NCBI RefSeq assembly: GCF_041296385.1 | Contig: NC_091020.1 | Span: 26,035,001-26,099,000 of the forward strand | Source of the DNA: Aphelocoma coerulescens | Taxonomy: Eukaryota > Chordata > Aves > Passeriformes > Corvidae | Length of the DNA: 64,000 nucleotides | Direction: 5' to 3' | Part shown: piece by piece, positions 13,259 through 26,191 of the stretch | Layout: the number at the start of each line of letters is the position of its first letter | How positions within the stretch are numbered: position 1 is the first letter of the stretch | Position numbers and translations under genes: made by a program | The notes under the pieces: model-generated | Seen by the model: only the letters and a program-made list of their open reading frames with translations | The model's database searches: none | What the model was told of the DNA's origin: nothing

Positions 13259-14724
13259 CAGCTGTAACTAAGATAAAGAATTAATGTCCAAACTAGAATG
13301 TCTTTGATATTAAGAGTCTATCACCTAAATAGGAGTTCAAGATGAATGAAAGAGAAGAGGCATCACCATTTTCTCTTTTGTAGAAATGGAAATAAAGAGG
13401 GTGATTTAAACTAATTCATCTAAGACACAACTGATAGCTCAAGCCTAATCTCTGTTTGCATGTCTCTATCCTTGCAGCATGTCCTAGAAGTACATCCTCA
13501 GCTGGTTCAGGTGAAGGTGTCTCCATTACCATTATCTGTACATTATCTAGTGTGTGTTAGGTACACCTGCACTTGAGGCTCATGCTTAGGTAATAGTAGA
13601 AACTAGTGGATCTCAGGGTGGGGAGTTTTACAGCCTCTTCCCGCAAATTTTCCAGGTGAGATTCAGATTTCTGGGCACCTTCTAGGCAGATTTCTGGAGA
13701 AATTATAAGGATTTGTTTTTAAGATCACCTTTCAAGCATTGCCTAGAAATAATGGATCATGGGCCGAAAGTTTTTCTAGAGAAGACCTGTAGGAAATGTC
13801 AAAGAGAGCGAATCATTACTGCTTCTTGGGTGCTGATACCTTGGGATGTCACACAACTATATTGCAGGACAAAATTTTATAACCTATGCACAGAATCTGA
13901 ATAAGAGTCAATGGTGAAATACAGCAAGAGGTGTAAAACTCCCATCAAAGCTCCAGGTCTTCAATATGACAGAAGACAGAATCCCTAATTTTATTTAATT
14001 CTTTTTTTTTTTTAATAAAAACTAGAAAAACACAGAGAAGACTAGCCATAATGTCTGCACGTAATTTTAGGCAGGATATTTATTTGTCTGTTTCTCAAGG
14101 CTTTTTTGACTCTTTTTTCCTTTCAATATTATTTCAGAAATACAACAGAAACCTAAGTTCCAAAGAGAGGAAATGTAATTAATGTACACAGATTTTCTAG
14201 TCCAAGTATAACTTCATTCTACTTCCATATGCAGATTTAAAATACTTCGATAGAGATGGATGATCAGATTAGACATAAATGACAGACTAATAATTAGTAA
14301 TAATGGTTGCAGTGTAGCAATGAACACTTTAGCCACCCACTGTGAGACAATTTTGCAGATTAAGTCCTGAACTTACTTTAGAAAAGGAGTCTTCTTGTTG
14401 CCTCTCCCCACTTCTACCATTGCCCTCCAGCTTAGAACCAGTGGGCATGAAAGGATGTTCCTGCCTGAAATGAAACCAGAGCAGCTTCATCCTTGAAGCT
14501 ACTCAGAAGTAAACATTTAAGATTGAGACTATGTTTACCTTGAGAACTAGAAGTAGTTAACACAATTTAAAGACTTGAAATAGAAACCAAAATTAAATGT
14601 ACTGCTTAAAGGATTAGACAATCATCTTCCTGTACAAACAGCATAAACAAGGAAATCATATTAGCACTTAATGTAATTAGTTGAACCCAACAGTCCATGG
14701 ATAAAACCTCTCTATGCACTTCTC
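13259..14724. other. Unique noncoding DNA, no gene seen
   Basis: This is AT-rich sequence without recognised repeats. The longest frame is 63 codons (13713-13904, plus strand). A poly-T run lies near 14003-14013. Confidence 0.65.
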
Positions 14725-14766
14725 AAAAAAAAAAAAAAAAACAAAAAAAAAACAAAAAAAACAAAC
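14725..14766 (+). repeat. A-rich tract, (A)n with single C interruptions
   Basis: An 18-base A run is followed by two further A runs separated by single C bases. It could be the tail of a retrocopy, but no recognisable source sequence lies upstream and no target-site duplication is evident. I treat it as low-complexity DNA. Confidence 0.85.
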
Positions 14767-16770
14767 TAGGGCAATCTTGGGAGGGCTTAGAACTTGACAA
14801 CTTGCATGAATTTCTAATGAGGCAAAATTCATTGAACTGATTAAATGAAATTCTTCCTGTTACCTAATCCTCATAACTGCTGCCCAGAAGAGATGAAAAC
14901 TTTACCTACTTCCACACTGAGAAAAAACAGCAAAAAAAGAACAAAAAATTCATAACCACACTATGACCTCAATTTTTTTCCTCTTCTGCTAGGCTAATAT
15001 CTGGAATTGAATTACTTTATTTTCATTCAGAGCAGCACAACCTTGGGAATATTTCAAGCTAGATAAACACACCAGGGACCTGATCCCAAGGCCATTCAAG
15101 ACAAAGAGACTTTCCAAATATTTCAATGAATTTGCATGAGAAACACATTTCTTGATATTTCCTTACTTGTAAGATAGCATCATTCACTAATTGTTATCAA
15201 TAGATTCGTTTGAAGAGGATGATGTAGGTTATGAAATCATAAATAGGCTGATACAAATGTGATTTTTAAGTAATTATAGAATCACAGCTAGTCTATTTCA
15301 AAAATTGGATTTCTTCTTCCATATAAAATTCTAATATTTTGATTCATGTTTGATCCTAATTGGGTAGAAATGACAAAGCACAGAACTTCTTTCCTGGAAT
15401 AAAATTTTTTTGAACGTAATTCTATTTAAAAATGTTTACTTTTTATTTGAAGTGGGTCCAAAACTAAATTGTCTTAGATATAAAACTGCAGTGTGTGGGG
15501 AATTCTCAGTGGCAACAATTGTTCATGGGACAGGTAGCATGGCCATAAAATCAGTTGCATGTATCAGGATGTGAGAAGAATTTATGTGTAATGCAGTTTC
15601 CATTAATTTGGGCATATTTACCCCAAATTAAAAAAATGTTTTGCTTCCATTTGGCTTTTCTGCCCAAGGGGAAAATTGAAAATAGTTGTAACTAATAATA
15701 TTGCCTAAAATTAAACACCAATTTTGCAAAATCCAGCATTCATAATGAACTAGTTGTTCCTATAAGCAGTAGGCCTAACAAGGTCTGTTTTTCTAGGAGC
15801 TTTATATTTGATTGTTTTATGCTGGATTTCCTCCTACCTCCTCTACAACCCCACATCCTCCCCAAGCCAGTAGCTTTATCTCCTTTAAGACTAATTGAAT
15901 GCTTTTGTTTCTCTACTTGATATGAAAAAGCCTACCTGTACAAAACAGATCTGTAGGGATGTTCAGGGCCCACACAATTTTTCCTTGAGGGTATTCTTGA
16001 CCTGCATCCTGCAGGGGGGCTGAGTGTAGGAGTCCTATATCTCATCAAATTAAGGTGAAGTCGGCCAGTTGAGCAAAACTTAGGTAGGAAGAGCAGAAGC
16101 AGGTGCTCTGTCATATAATCTTATTAATTCCATAAGCCTTATCAGGTTTGGGCAACTGAAATAAAAACAGATTTTGGGTGAAAAATTCCTAATCCAACAA
16201 GAGAGGATTATCCACTGTTATCCACTGTCTCGCAGAACGTACACATTGCTCACCATGAAATACCAAAGTGAAGAGCAGCACTGTAAATCAAAATAAGGCT
16301 GAAACAAATATCATTGTCTGAGACAGGGTTCCTTCCTCAGCAAAACGGGCTGGGAACTGCATGAGCTCCAACTGCAGAGACTGATGGTCATTTTGTTTAA
16401 CTAGACAGTTGTTGAGCTACCACTGCCTAATGCATTGCATTCCTGAGGTGCTGGGAGTAGGAGTGAGACAAGGATCTCTCTTGTTTTACAGGGTTGCAGA
16501 TGTTTATTGTGTACAGGTACAAACATCATATTTCAGGGAGCCAACAGTAGCCCGGTGGTGTGTGAATATTTGTGTGAGGGAAGAAAAAAAGTGATGGAAG
16601 CAGATTTTGCTTTTACAAGTTGTGTATTCAACTATAGACAGTCGACATGACATGACCAAAGTCTTCCAGTGTCTTACTCCCCTTCATGACCTATGGTGGA
16701 CTTGAATAAGCCTAAAGCATCTTCTGCATCTCTGCAAAAACACAAAAACAGGAAAAAAAAAGTTACTCTA
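14767..16770. other. Unique noncoding DNA, no gene seen
   Basis: This is AT-rich sequence. It contains a 10-bp inverted repeat at 15603-15631 and a tandem pair of a 10-bp word at 16208-16227. The longest frame is 61 codons (16409-16594). No repeat family is recognised. Confidence 0.6.
15603..15631. repeat. Perfect 10-bp inverted repeat, 9-nt loop
   Basis: TTAATTTGGG (15603-15612) is matched by its exact reverse complement at 15622-15631. AT-rich inverted repeats of this size are expected by chance a few times in this length, so no role is inferred. Confidence 0.7.
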
Positions 16771-17260
16771 ACAGTGGTGAAGTGGTGCCAGGGGCTGCTG
16801 TTAGATCTTTGGGTGAGAGGGGACATAGATGGGGGGGACATAATGCCAAAAACCCCAATCTGCCAAGCTTCCTGCACTGGCCCAGACTGGGAGAATACCC
16901 ATGGCAGCAGTGGAGGAAGGTGGGTTTGCCTCAGCTGGAAGGGGAATCTGCAAGCAGGGGAATCAGGGACCAGAAACTAAACCAGGAAGCCAACCATGGT
17001 GTCTGACACTAAACAGGGAGTCTGTGGCCATTGCCACAGGCAGGACTGTGACCAGGGGGATTGTTTGGCATGGCAACAGCTACACAGCAATCCCTTCAGC
17101 CTGGAGACTGGTGTAGCTGCCCCGCTCCATCACTCCTGCTTGGGATCTGTAAAACTCATTGATATGAGCCCAAAAACAAGGACTGAAAGCCTGGGAGAGC
17201 TCCTGCCATTGCCAGGTGTTCTGTCTGGCACGCATTTGACCCGAGCCAGTTAAACAACAG
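16771..17260. other. GC-richer stretch of uncertain origin
   Basis: About 490 bases are visibly richer in G and C than either flank. They hold four overlapping plus-strand frames of 71-95 codons (16693-17253) that shift from one frame to another. No frame shows a domain, repeat, signal peptide or membrane segment that I recognise. It may be a decayed transposon or retrovirus piece or a decayed gene relic. A 7-bp hairpin, CTGTGGC/GCCACAG, lies at 17022-17039. Confidence 0.35.
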
Positions 17261-20259
17261 CCGGCAACTTGCTCAGTTGCTATGCAGAGCTCAGATCCTC
17301 ACTCAAGAGTGACAATGCGTTACACTCCACCCCTTCATAACAATTCAATTCAGCCCATAAGATGGAGCTCTAAATAGACTTGACACTATTACTCCATGGA
17401 GGTGAGTGTCTCCCTCTTATTAACTCTGTTGAATTTCCTCAACTTGATCTTAAAACTACCATGCTAAGGAGCCTCTCGTTATGACTCATTGCAGATTGTG
17501 AGGCAATCCACAGACAGATTACAGAGCAATCCACAGAGTGCAGTCTGGAGCACTGGCTCTTGCCAAGCAGACTGAGGTAAAGCATTCTGTATGTCCTGGA
17601 TACAAACCCATGGCTCATCGCAGCCTCAAATTCAGCATGGTTGGAGACAGCTGCTTTTTCTTCCAGTGAAAATCAGCCTCATCAAGTGAAAGAACTATTA
17701 AGTTTCCATTCCAATGACTAATGACTAATTAAAAGCATTACGAGGATGTAACTCTAACTGCTAAACTTGCCGTTGAAGTAATTTTATGCTCTGTGGCAAC
17801 TATTGTGTGAGAAAAGTAATTGTACATCTGAAGGAAATAAACACACATATTTTAGAAGGGCAGGAATCTTCCCCAGCTGAAATGGCACGGGCTTTTAATT
17901 ATCATCACAAATTGGACTCCAACAGGAAGAACACAGAAAGGAAGAAAAAGAATAAAGACATCAAATGAAGTTCTTCGGTATAGAATTGTGTTCAATCACA
18001 AAAGATGCAGCAGCTGTCAGTTGTGATGGACACATTTAACTATTTGCAAAGGTTTAGCTCTGAGAAAAAAACAGAAAACAACATGCACAAGCACTATTCT
18101 GTGTGTGGTTCACAAAATGTTCACCTGAGGAATTACATCAAATTTTCCATATTTACTTCTTTGGTGTCATTTCCTGCCTTTCTGCAGAAATACATTATAG
18201 ATTAAATCAGATTTTAACAACAATGAAATCCTGTCACTGCATACCTCTAAAGAAAGATTCTGGGTCTTACAGGTAGCAGGAATTTCCTGTGTGATCTCCG
18301 TTCATAATGCAAAGTAGCAAATTCCATCTGGCATTTTCTCCTCTCTCCCACTCAACTGAAGCATAGTGCTGCCAACTTAATAAATACATCTCACTGAAAA
18401 AACACTCCATTTAAAATTTTCATGTGATGGAATATCTGCTTTGTTCCATGGTAAATTGTGCAAATGATTAGTTATTATGTCTGTTTAAAAAATCAAGGTC
18501 TGAGAGTGAATTAGTTTGGCTTTCATTGCCAGTTTCCAATTTTTGTTCTGCCTTTCCAGGGTTAGAATTCTCTCAGGTATGAGAAATATCATCCCTGTAT
18601 GTGGCCCAGCTTCTGTGTGACCTAGCACTCAGAAGTACCAAAACCAGACAAACATTTAAGGGAATTTAGCTTGTCTAGCAGTTCAGATCAGTCTGAAGAG
18701 CAGACCTGTTTGGAACTAAACTTGGGATTTTATTAAGGGAAAATAAATTCCTATTACATTATTCTTGAACTAACAACTATTTGTTTCCCAATTGAACTTG
18801 TTCTTGTGCTCGTATCTCTGCTATGGGATTTCTATACTATTCCAGCTGAGAATATCAATTGTACCAGCTAAGAACATCAATTCTTTTCTCAATTCTTTTA
18901 AAAATCTTGAAAGAAAACTTTCAAAGTGTGGAGACTGAAGCAAGAATGAAGCATTAGGGTTTAGCTCTTCTCTCACTGGATGTCCCACAGATATAATCTA
19001 TAACCTTGGATTGATCATCCAAGACCCTTTGTCTCCTCTGGTGTGTGAAGACAATAATTTTTCACTGCATCCTGAAGTTGAAACAAAAACTGTAACTTCT
19101 GTAATTAATCCAGAGCTATATATTAATGAGGCTCATAAGAGAATCTAATGAGAGCTGCATTAATATTTCAGATTCAAATGAACAAATAGCTATTATTGTA
19201 TACAACATTATGTACAAGCTCTTTAAGCTGCAGTTTGTTCATAGTCTTGATAATTCTGATGAAATTGGTGTAACTATTGGCTACACATGCAGTTTTACTG
19301 ACAACTCTTGAAAGGGTGGTTTTCTCCTTGCAATGGATTATCTGTGGAAAGCAACTGGAGAGCTACTAATTAAAGTAGCTCAGATGCAGCCAGGATATCT
19401 GAGGGCACCCTTAAGCCCAATATCTTGTCTGAGCTAGGCTGAACTAGGCCATGAATTTGGATTTCCCATATCCTGTCCTAAAATTCTCTCCCAAATCCCA
19501 GAAATTTGCATGTCCAAACTGAAATGAATAACCTTGCACAAAGTTTTAACTTCTGTGACTTTGCACACTCCAGCAGCTAGGAAAAATATTTCTAATGGAA
19601 TTTTCCACGTAACCATATCCATAGACATTCAACTCAGTTTTTGTTCAGAGATTCTGTCTATCTAAGGGCATTTAAAAATTATACAAACCCAGGTCTTTAC
19701 TCCTTTAAAGATAACTAAAGGGGAAAGGAGAAAACTCTACTTCTGAATGGTTTTTTAGCATTATTCACGTTTTGTCAAGCTCATACTGTATTGGAAGAGG
19801 ATTCTCATGTTATCAGAATCAAATAATTCACATCCTTGTTCAGCACAAGCAGTGAAGAGTACTGTCTATAAATCCCTTTGGATTACCACATGGCTTTGAG
19901 CTTGCAATAAATCTTTTCCCCTACCCCATCACCTCCTAATCTGCTAAAAGTCTTCCAAAAGATCAGAACCATTAAGATGTCATTTTATAATGGAGGAATT
20001 ATAGCCTAATTTAACAAACCTTGTCCTGAGCTCTATAAACTAGAATTCAAAAGTGAGAAAGAAATCCTGTGCTGAATTCAATCACTGCTTGGGATTTGTT
20101 GCCATGAGAGCCCATTCACTGGCTGAGTAGCTGCCAGCCTTGCAAACTGGATGATTTTCCCTACCAGTTTTGAGCTGTTCTGCTCCAATAACTGTTGTTG
20201 CTTATCCTATTCATCTTTTGTTCCACCAGTGACCCAAAATGTGGAATACCCTTGCAAAT
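17261..20259. other. Unique noncoding DNA, no gene seen
   Basis: This is AT-rich and non-repetitive, with frames of at most 66 codons. The part at about 17690-17780 is AT-rich and evenly mixed and has a CpG in an otherwise CpG-poor stretch. This is compatible with a conserved noncoding element but is not evidence for one. Confidence 0.6.
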
Positions 20260-20350
20260 TTATTATTATATTAAAACAATAATAATGACAATCATGATGA
20301 TGATAATGATGATGATAATAATAGCAATAACAACAATAACAATAACAGTA
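20260..20350 (+). repeat. Degenerate trinucleotide repeat (ATT/AAT/GAT/AAC)
   Basis: About 90 bases are built from AAT, GAT, AAC and related trinucleotides with point changes between units. The minus-strand frame across it (20207-20404) reads as runs of Tyr, Cys and His and is an artefact of the repeat. Confidence 0.9.
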
Positions 20351-23300
20351 ATTATTCCCTGTGCAGATTAAATTTGTACTTTCTCTACCTGTTTCAATGT
20401 CCAAAACTTTTACACAAAGGTTTTAATTCTAAAAATGACTGGTAAACAGTCAGCAAGCAGCCTTCCAGCTTAGAAATTCATAAATCTGACTTTTCCTGTA
20501 GTGCTTTTTCACTTAAGAAAAGGAGGTACCTAAGTTCACCTAAATATGTGTGTGTGTGGCATACAGTGCTGGCTGAGCCCCAGATGCACTTGTGTGTGCA
20601 GCTCTCCTTACGGATAACAAACTGGGCTCCTGTATACTTCTGTACCCCATGATTTTTGTGCAGTCTTTACCTTGGTCCACTTCCTGTTGCTACTAGAGTT
20701 CGTTGGCTGGATGGGAGTGTAATTAGGATGAAGGTATTAGTGGCTGGTAAAGGGGCTAGCAAGCCCCTGGAGAGCTTAGGAAAACAGATTTCTGCAATAT
20801 TCCTTTCTCATACACTACTTTCATGTACACTGGCAGGTATCCATGGAAATTATGGAAATTGGACCAGCAATAGCTGCCTATCAAGTCTGATTTCTTGTCA
20901 CTTAAAGGCGCCTTTGCCTAAAGTGGCAAATCAGTAAAGATTGGCCTTTTGGTCTCTCTCTCTGTGTCCTCCTGTTTGGCATCACCCTCACCCTTTGAGC
21001 ACCTGAAAGAAATATGTGCATGTGTGAGAGGACTGTCTGCTTCAGGAAAATTAAACAGAAATGTTTGCTGGCTTTGTGAAGGGCTGGGTCATGTCCCTGG
21101 TACTGCTCTACAAGTGGAAGGGTGACACCACCCAGCCCCAAGCATCGGTAGCATGGAGGAGGCAGTTTCAAATGCTTTCTCTTTACAATGGTAGGTTTTT
21201 CTCCAAACTATGAAAATGTATTGCTCATGGTCAAAGCCTGCATGACTGTAAACAATGGTTAGGGTCATAGATTGTTAGCCCCCTCCCAGCTTGGAGCTGC
21301 TGTGTTTGACTACCTGACTTCCTGTGAGACAACAGCCAATTATTACATGATCCAATGACAAATGGCACAGCAAGGCTCCCCTGTTAATCTTGTCTAAATT
21401 TCCTAGCCATTAATTCCACTGATTAACCTCTTTATTACAGTATAATCTCTCCTTAAATTTATAATAAAAAATTCTAGGTGCAAAGGCAGAAAATGAAATC
21501 ACAGCTTCAGCCTAAAAGTGGAGGTGTCTACATTCCTGCAATCTCCTTTTTGTTCAGGTTTCTCTGGCCTGTTCATGGCCTGAATACAGCCTTACAATAG
21601 TTGACATCCACTTTAAAGAGGAAACTAAGGAACATTGCTTAAAGAAATAGCTCCGGTACTGAGGACCCTTGAAGTAATTCCTGTCTGTCCTACTGGCTTT
21701 TTTGTGGTCTTGTGAAATGCTAAAACCTTTCATAAGACCATGGGCTAAATGAGTTCAGCCCCACACGTTCCTTTCCAAGATGCTTTCCACCTCAGCAATG
21801 CCAGACTGCTTGTGTCCTGGTGACTTGCCCTTGCCCTGAATCCCTCTGTCCTGGAGCACAGGTGACTGATATGTCCAGTACAGGCCATACAAAGGAAGAG
21901 CAAAGCATCACAGCATTTACTGTACACTCTCAAAGCAGGGAATGCAAACCACAACCAGGTCCTGAGCTTGGGAGCAATGGCATGCTTGGGTGTACGTGAG
22001 TGGGAAGTGAGGAGTGTAAAGAGGGGAATGATGTGTAATTCTGCCCTCACACACAGGACAAACTGCTAAAGCCCCAGGAAGCTGGAGCAGAGCTGGAGCT
22101 CTGCTGCTTCTCTGGTCCATGGTAAAATAAACTGACTTTCCACAATATCTAAAAGAGGTTCAGCTTTGGTCTGAACCTGAACTAGATGTGTTGGGTTAGT
22201 TATTACTGAGAGTGATCTGACTAATCCTGTGACAAGTGGTCACCTCACTGCTTCACTGGAAAGTCTTTGAAATACTCTGGAAACCCTTTTGATTTCCTCT
22301 TGCTCAACAGATTACAGAAACAAAGCAGCATAAGATGTCAAGTGAACTCCAGGGTCCTGTAGCAAAAACAGCATCATAAGAGATGATGTTAATGCTGAAC
22401 TCTCCCTTCAGATATGTCAGAAAGGGTTGGCAAAGACAGTATTCCTCTCTCATTGCACCTCACCAGGCCACACAGTGCTTGGCTTGCAGGCTCTTTCCCA
22501 TAGCAGCAAACCAGCGCCACCTCAGAAACCTGAATTCTGATTGTGAGGAAATCTGACGTACTGTGACAGAGATAGGTAACCCAAGAGATCTGGAGTCCTC
22601 CAGCTCAACCATGTTGCTAGGACACTTCTCTCCATGTTCCTTGTTCTTTTTCTGACTTTTGAAGCTTCATGATTGGTAGAATTTTGGTTTGCTTTTTTCT
22701 CTTTGGGTCAAAAACATTTGAGACATGAGAAAATTTACATTCTGACAGCATTTTCCTCCCCTTTTAGTAGCAGTGACTATAAGCAGAAATGAAAGCAAAG
22801 CTAATCATCCCTGTGAAGAGTTTCCAAATGAGGATATTACACAGCAGGAGCACCAGGAGGCTGGGCATGAAGAAATATTCAACAGCCAGATCTGGAACAA
22901 AGCAAGTCTTCCAGGGGATGGAGCTCCTCTTGTGCTTTCTCACAGAACAGAGGGTGGGAGAGTCTGAGTTTGGCAAAGAGTGGAGCTCAAGGGTTCATGG
23001 TGTTCATGACTCAGGGTTCCCTCTAATCATCACCTCTTTCTAACATAAACTTTCTGTGTCCTGGGCCACTGGAGCAGGATTCATGGAAACTAAGACCAAG
23101 TGCTTTTGCAGAGAACAGCAGCCACTGACTAAGCCCCCATGAACTGTCTTCCTGCATTCCTCTGCCTCACCTAAAGTCCAAAGAAAAGAGAAAAGACAAG
23201 AGCAATTTTTGCCAGCAAAAAGAGAAAGTAGAAGGATTGAGCCACTCCTAAAAATTAGTTCTCCACATGCAAAGTAATATTTTATAATTAGGACAGCCAC

Positions 23301-23788
23301 CATTTTTCTCAGTGTGCAGCGACAATTCAAGGGAGGTGATATTCACATCACAGCTTACTGACAACCTTTAAATAAATGCATCTAAAAAATAAAGGCAAGA
23401 GCTTGTAATACTCTTCTTAGCAGTGTGAAGAGTAGAGTCTGATCCTGTTTTCACAGCAGGAATTTGTTCAGGGTTCTGTTTAATTACTGTCAGGAGCTGC
23501 AGGGTTGTTCTCCCAGAGAACTCACAAAAGAAATGTCACAGCTGAAGAGTCACATTGAGAGTTCGATTAGGCTCCTTTCACCACTCTAGTCTTGAGAAAG
23601 TAAATTTGCCATAATGAACAAAGAATGGCTGTGAACAGATTAGATGTCTAGAGGTAAGAAAACCGGATTTCCTTTTCCTAGTGAAACAGCAGTAGATCTA
23701 TAAGCTTACTTTTTGTTAGCATTTGAGAAGCATCCTAAAGTAAAGAGTATTAGCCTTTCCCTGTTTCCTACTATAATGAGGAATTCAG
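20351..23788. other. Unique noncoding DNA, no gene seen
   Basis: Frames reach 101 codons on the minus strand (21745-22050) and 96 codons on the minus strand (23040-23330). Neither has a recognisable domain. The part from 21740 to 22110 is moderately GC-richer, which lengthens chance frames. No mobile element is recognised. Confidence 0.6.
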
Positions 23789-23834
23789 TGTTGTATTGGG
23801 TTTGCATGGCAAGGTTTTGGTGGGGGAGAGAGTT
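23789..23834 (+). mobile_element. Possible avian ERV LTR start, fragment
   Basis: A stretch starting TGTTGTATTGGGTTTGCATG and followed by GCAAGGTTTTGG resembles, from memory, the 5' edge of a long terminal repeat common in songbird and other bird genomes. Similarity fades after about 45 bases. No partner LTR, primer-binding site or viral gene is visible nearby, so this would be a solo, decayed remnant. Confidence 0.4.
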
Positions 23835-26161
23835 GCAGGCATGTGAATACCCCACTGCAAACCAGTCAGAGGAGAAGTTGCATTTTGTGGTAGATATATT
23901 TCAGATGGTGAAATCTCCCTCTTGGAAAGAATTTGATTTGAGACAGGACTATGACTCTTATGGGGCCTGGGGGTATTCTAGATTGCCTCTTCTTGATTGG
24001 AAACTGTACTTAATATGTCAGTACAGTTCAGCTAATCAAAATATTACCCTCCAAGAAGTCTGAAAATACATTAATTTTGTTTAGTAGATTAAGTTAAAAA
24101 AAAATAAGCAAACAATTTTCTGTAGGAAATTGCTTACTCATACAACTTTTTCCATCAAAATTTATTGTGTCTCAAATTTTCCAACAAGTTCCATTGCTCA
24201 AGTTCATGATTTAAACTTTTACCTAAGCCTTGCTCAGCAGCTGTAAGGTTGCAAATCAACTGCAGGTTCTTGCTGGAGAAGCTCCCATTACTAGTTTGCC
24301 TCTGACACTACTTATTTAGGGAACATATTTTGAACCAATTCTGAATAAATCAGTGTAACTCCAGCTGGGATTCTGCTAATGAACCCAAGTGTACCACATG
24401 AGCTTGGTCCTGCTGTCATATATGATACTTCTTGCTTTAAATTCTTTGCAGAAATTTGTTTTCACTTGTTTCTCTTTTGCAGAAGCAATAGCATCAAGTA
24501 AGTGCCTTGACCAGAATATTTCAGCACATTTGTCCTAAATCCCTGGTCCCCTGATAGTACTACAGACGAAAGCAATGTGTTCACAGAGCATGAAGGCATT
24601 TGCTGGGATCCTCTCTCTTATCTCTTGTTGCTTGTATTTGAAGTCTGGAGTACCCTTGTCCCAGATGCCAAGGTTCTAAGCAGCTGGGATAATAGCATTG
24701 CAATGCTTTTGCTGAGTAAAAACACATTTCTCATTGCTACAGGACTGCTTCTTGTGGATCAAGATTTGATCATGGGGATGGACTAAACATCCTCTCAGAG
24801 TCCTGTGAATTGGGGTTTTTTTGGTAGTTCTAGTCCCCTTTCTGTTTCCTTTTAACTTCATATATCTTTTTTTTTTTCTTTCCTACCTTGCTTCTTTCAT
24901 TTCTCAATATTATTCTATATAAAGTATATTAATTATAACAGAAATTTGAAGTCCCTGTGTGGTAAAAATACAAAAATAATTGTTATGAAACCCATTCCTG
25001 AACTCCTTCAAAAGTTAACAGACTGATACAAGAACTTCCTTGTGTGCCTTGTTCCACCCTAAGGCCCTTGTTTAAGAAAGAACAAATTTACCACTCTATC
25101 TGGGGAGTACTGGTGTTTAACTTCTAGACACAAATGGTTAGATGAAACTAATCCTCACCTAAACTGATGCTCTGCACTCTCTCTGGAGTTAATGGTGGGG
25201 ACAAAGGAAGGGAATATATGTCAAATGACTTGGTTTTGAGTCCTAGAAGGGGAAGAATTGCCTTCTGCATGTGCTTCCCTCTTTTCAGTGCTTGTAGAAT
25301 CCCAGGTCTCTGGTTCAGACTAGGTATTCTCAGTTTTGATGGCTGAAGAGAAATACAAAAACACACAACAAGCAAATTACAGTGCTTGTAATGGAACCAA
25401 AAAATGTAACTTTAAATGGTTTTAGCTACCAGACCATTGCTTACATTGTCTCACACCTTTTTCCAGCAATGCTGACTAAGGACAAGGGACACTTTGAGAG
25501 GTTGAGAGAGGTTGAAAAGTGGCCACTGAGGGCTTTGAGAAAAGAAATAAATCCTCTGGCTAAAAAACTGAGACTGACAACTGCCTTTAAAGGCCCCTCA
25601 CCCCTTCATGGGACTCGATGTCTGGCTTTCCAGCCAGGCAGTTCAGCAGAGTGAGAATTGCTGAGAATATCCCTGCTCCCCCATGGTAGATGGGAACACA
25701 CTGAGCAGATTCTCCCCAGAGCCCTGCAGGTCTCAGTGGCGTAGAGCTGAAAATACTTTGTCTTCAGGGATTAATGGTTCCCTTACTCTTTAATGCTGGT
25801 GAACCCAGTTATTTCAGCTCTGTTTCTGCTACTTATTGTTCTCCAAAGTATTATTCATTCATTGGTTTCTACAGACCTATAATGGAGTCTCAGAAAACAT
25901 TTCAGAGGATAGGGATTTGATTAGGGTGATGCATTTGAAATGTCAGAGGTCTCTCCACCTCATCTAGAAGAAATGGATAGAATTGACAGATGTGCTCTGT
26001 GATATAATGGGAACAGCATTATTCTTGCACCATTTTTATAAACTGCTTCTGTTTATTTTATGTCTCCCCCTCTCCCTTTATTTTTCTCTCTTCTGGAATA
26101 AACACTAGCACAATACAGGGAAATAAATAAGGAAATAGACTTGACCTGGGTCACCTAACTT
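23835..26161. other. Unique noncoding DNA, no gene seen
   Basis: This is AT-rich sequence. A 116-codon plus-strand frame starts at 23713 and runs to 24063, partly over the LTR-like piece. It has no recognisable domain. The region also holds the microexon-like site at 24483-24497. No other repeat is recognised. Confidence 0.6.
24483..24497 (+). other. Candidate 15-nt microexon
   Basis: A pyrimidine-rich tract ending TTTCTCTTTTGCAG (24469-24482) is followed by 15 bases and then by GTAAGT (24498-24503), a full match to the splice-donor core. A second acceptor-like site, ATTCTTTGCAG, ends at 24451. Fifteen bases is a multiple of three, as in many neuronal microexons. One of the three reading frames contains a stop. 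No flanking exons are visible, so this may be coincidence. Confidence 0.2.
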
Positions 26162-26191
26162 GTTTTTTTTATTATTATTATTTTTTTTTTT
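26162..26191 (+). repeat. T-rich/(ATT)n tract
   Basis: A T run, four ATT units and a second T run lie in succession. This is simple low-complexity sequence. Confidence 0.85.

Noticed and set aside
16208..16227. Tandem 10-bp word as a CRISPR-like or satellite repeat
   Set aside because: There are only two copies without spacers, so this is ordinary slippage.
20207..20404. Cys/Tyr/His-rich minus-strand frame
   Set aside because: It comes from the degenerate trinucleotide repeat, not from a metal-binding protein.
23560..23580. tRNA B-box-like word (AGTTCGATTAG)
   Set aside because: The invariant bases do not fit fully, and no A-box or cloverleaf arms are present at the right distance. The similar word near 58578 fails for the same reason.
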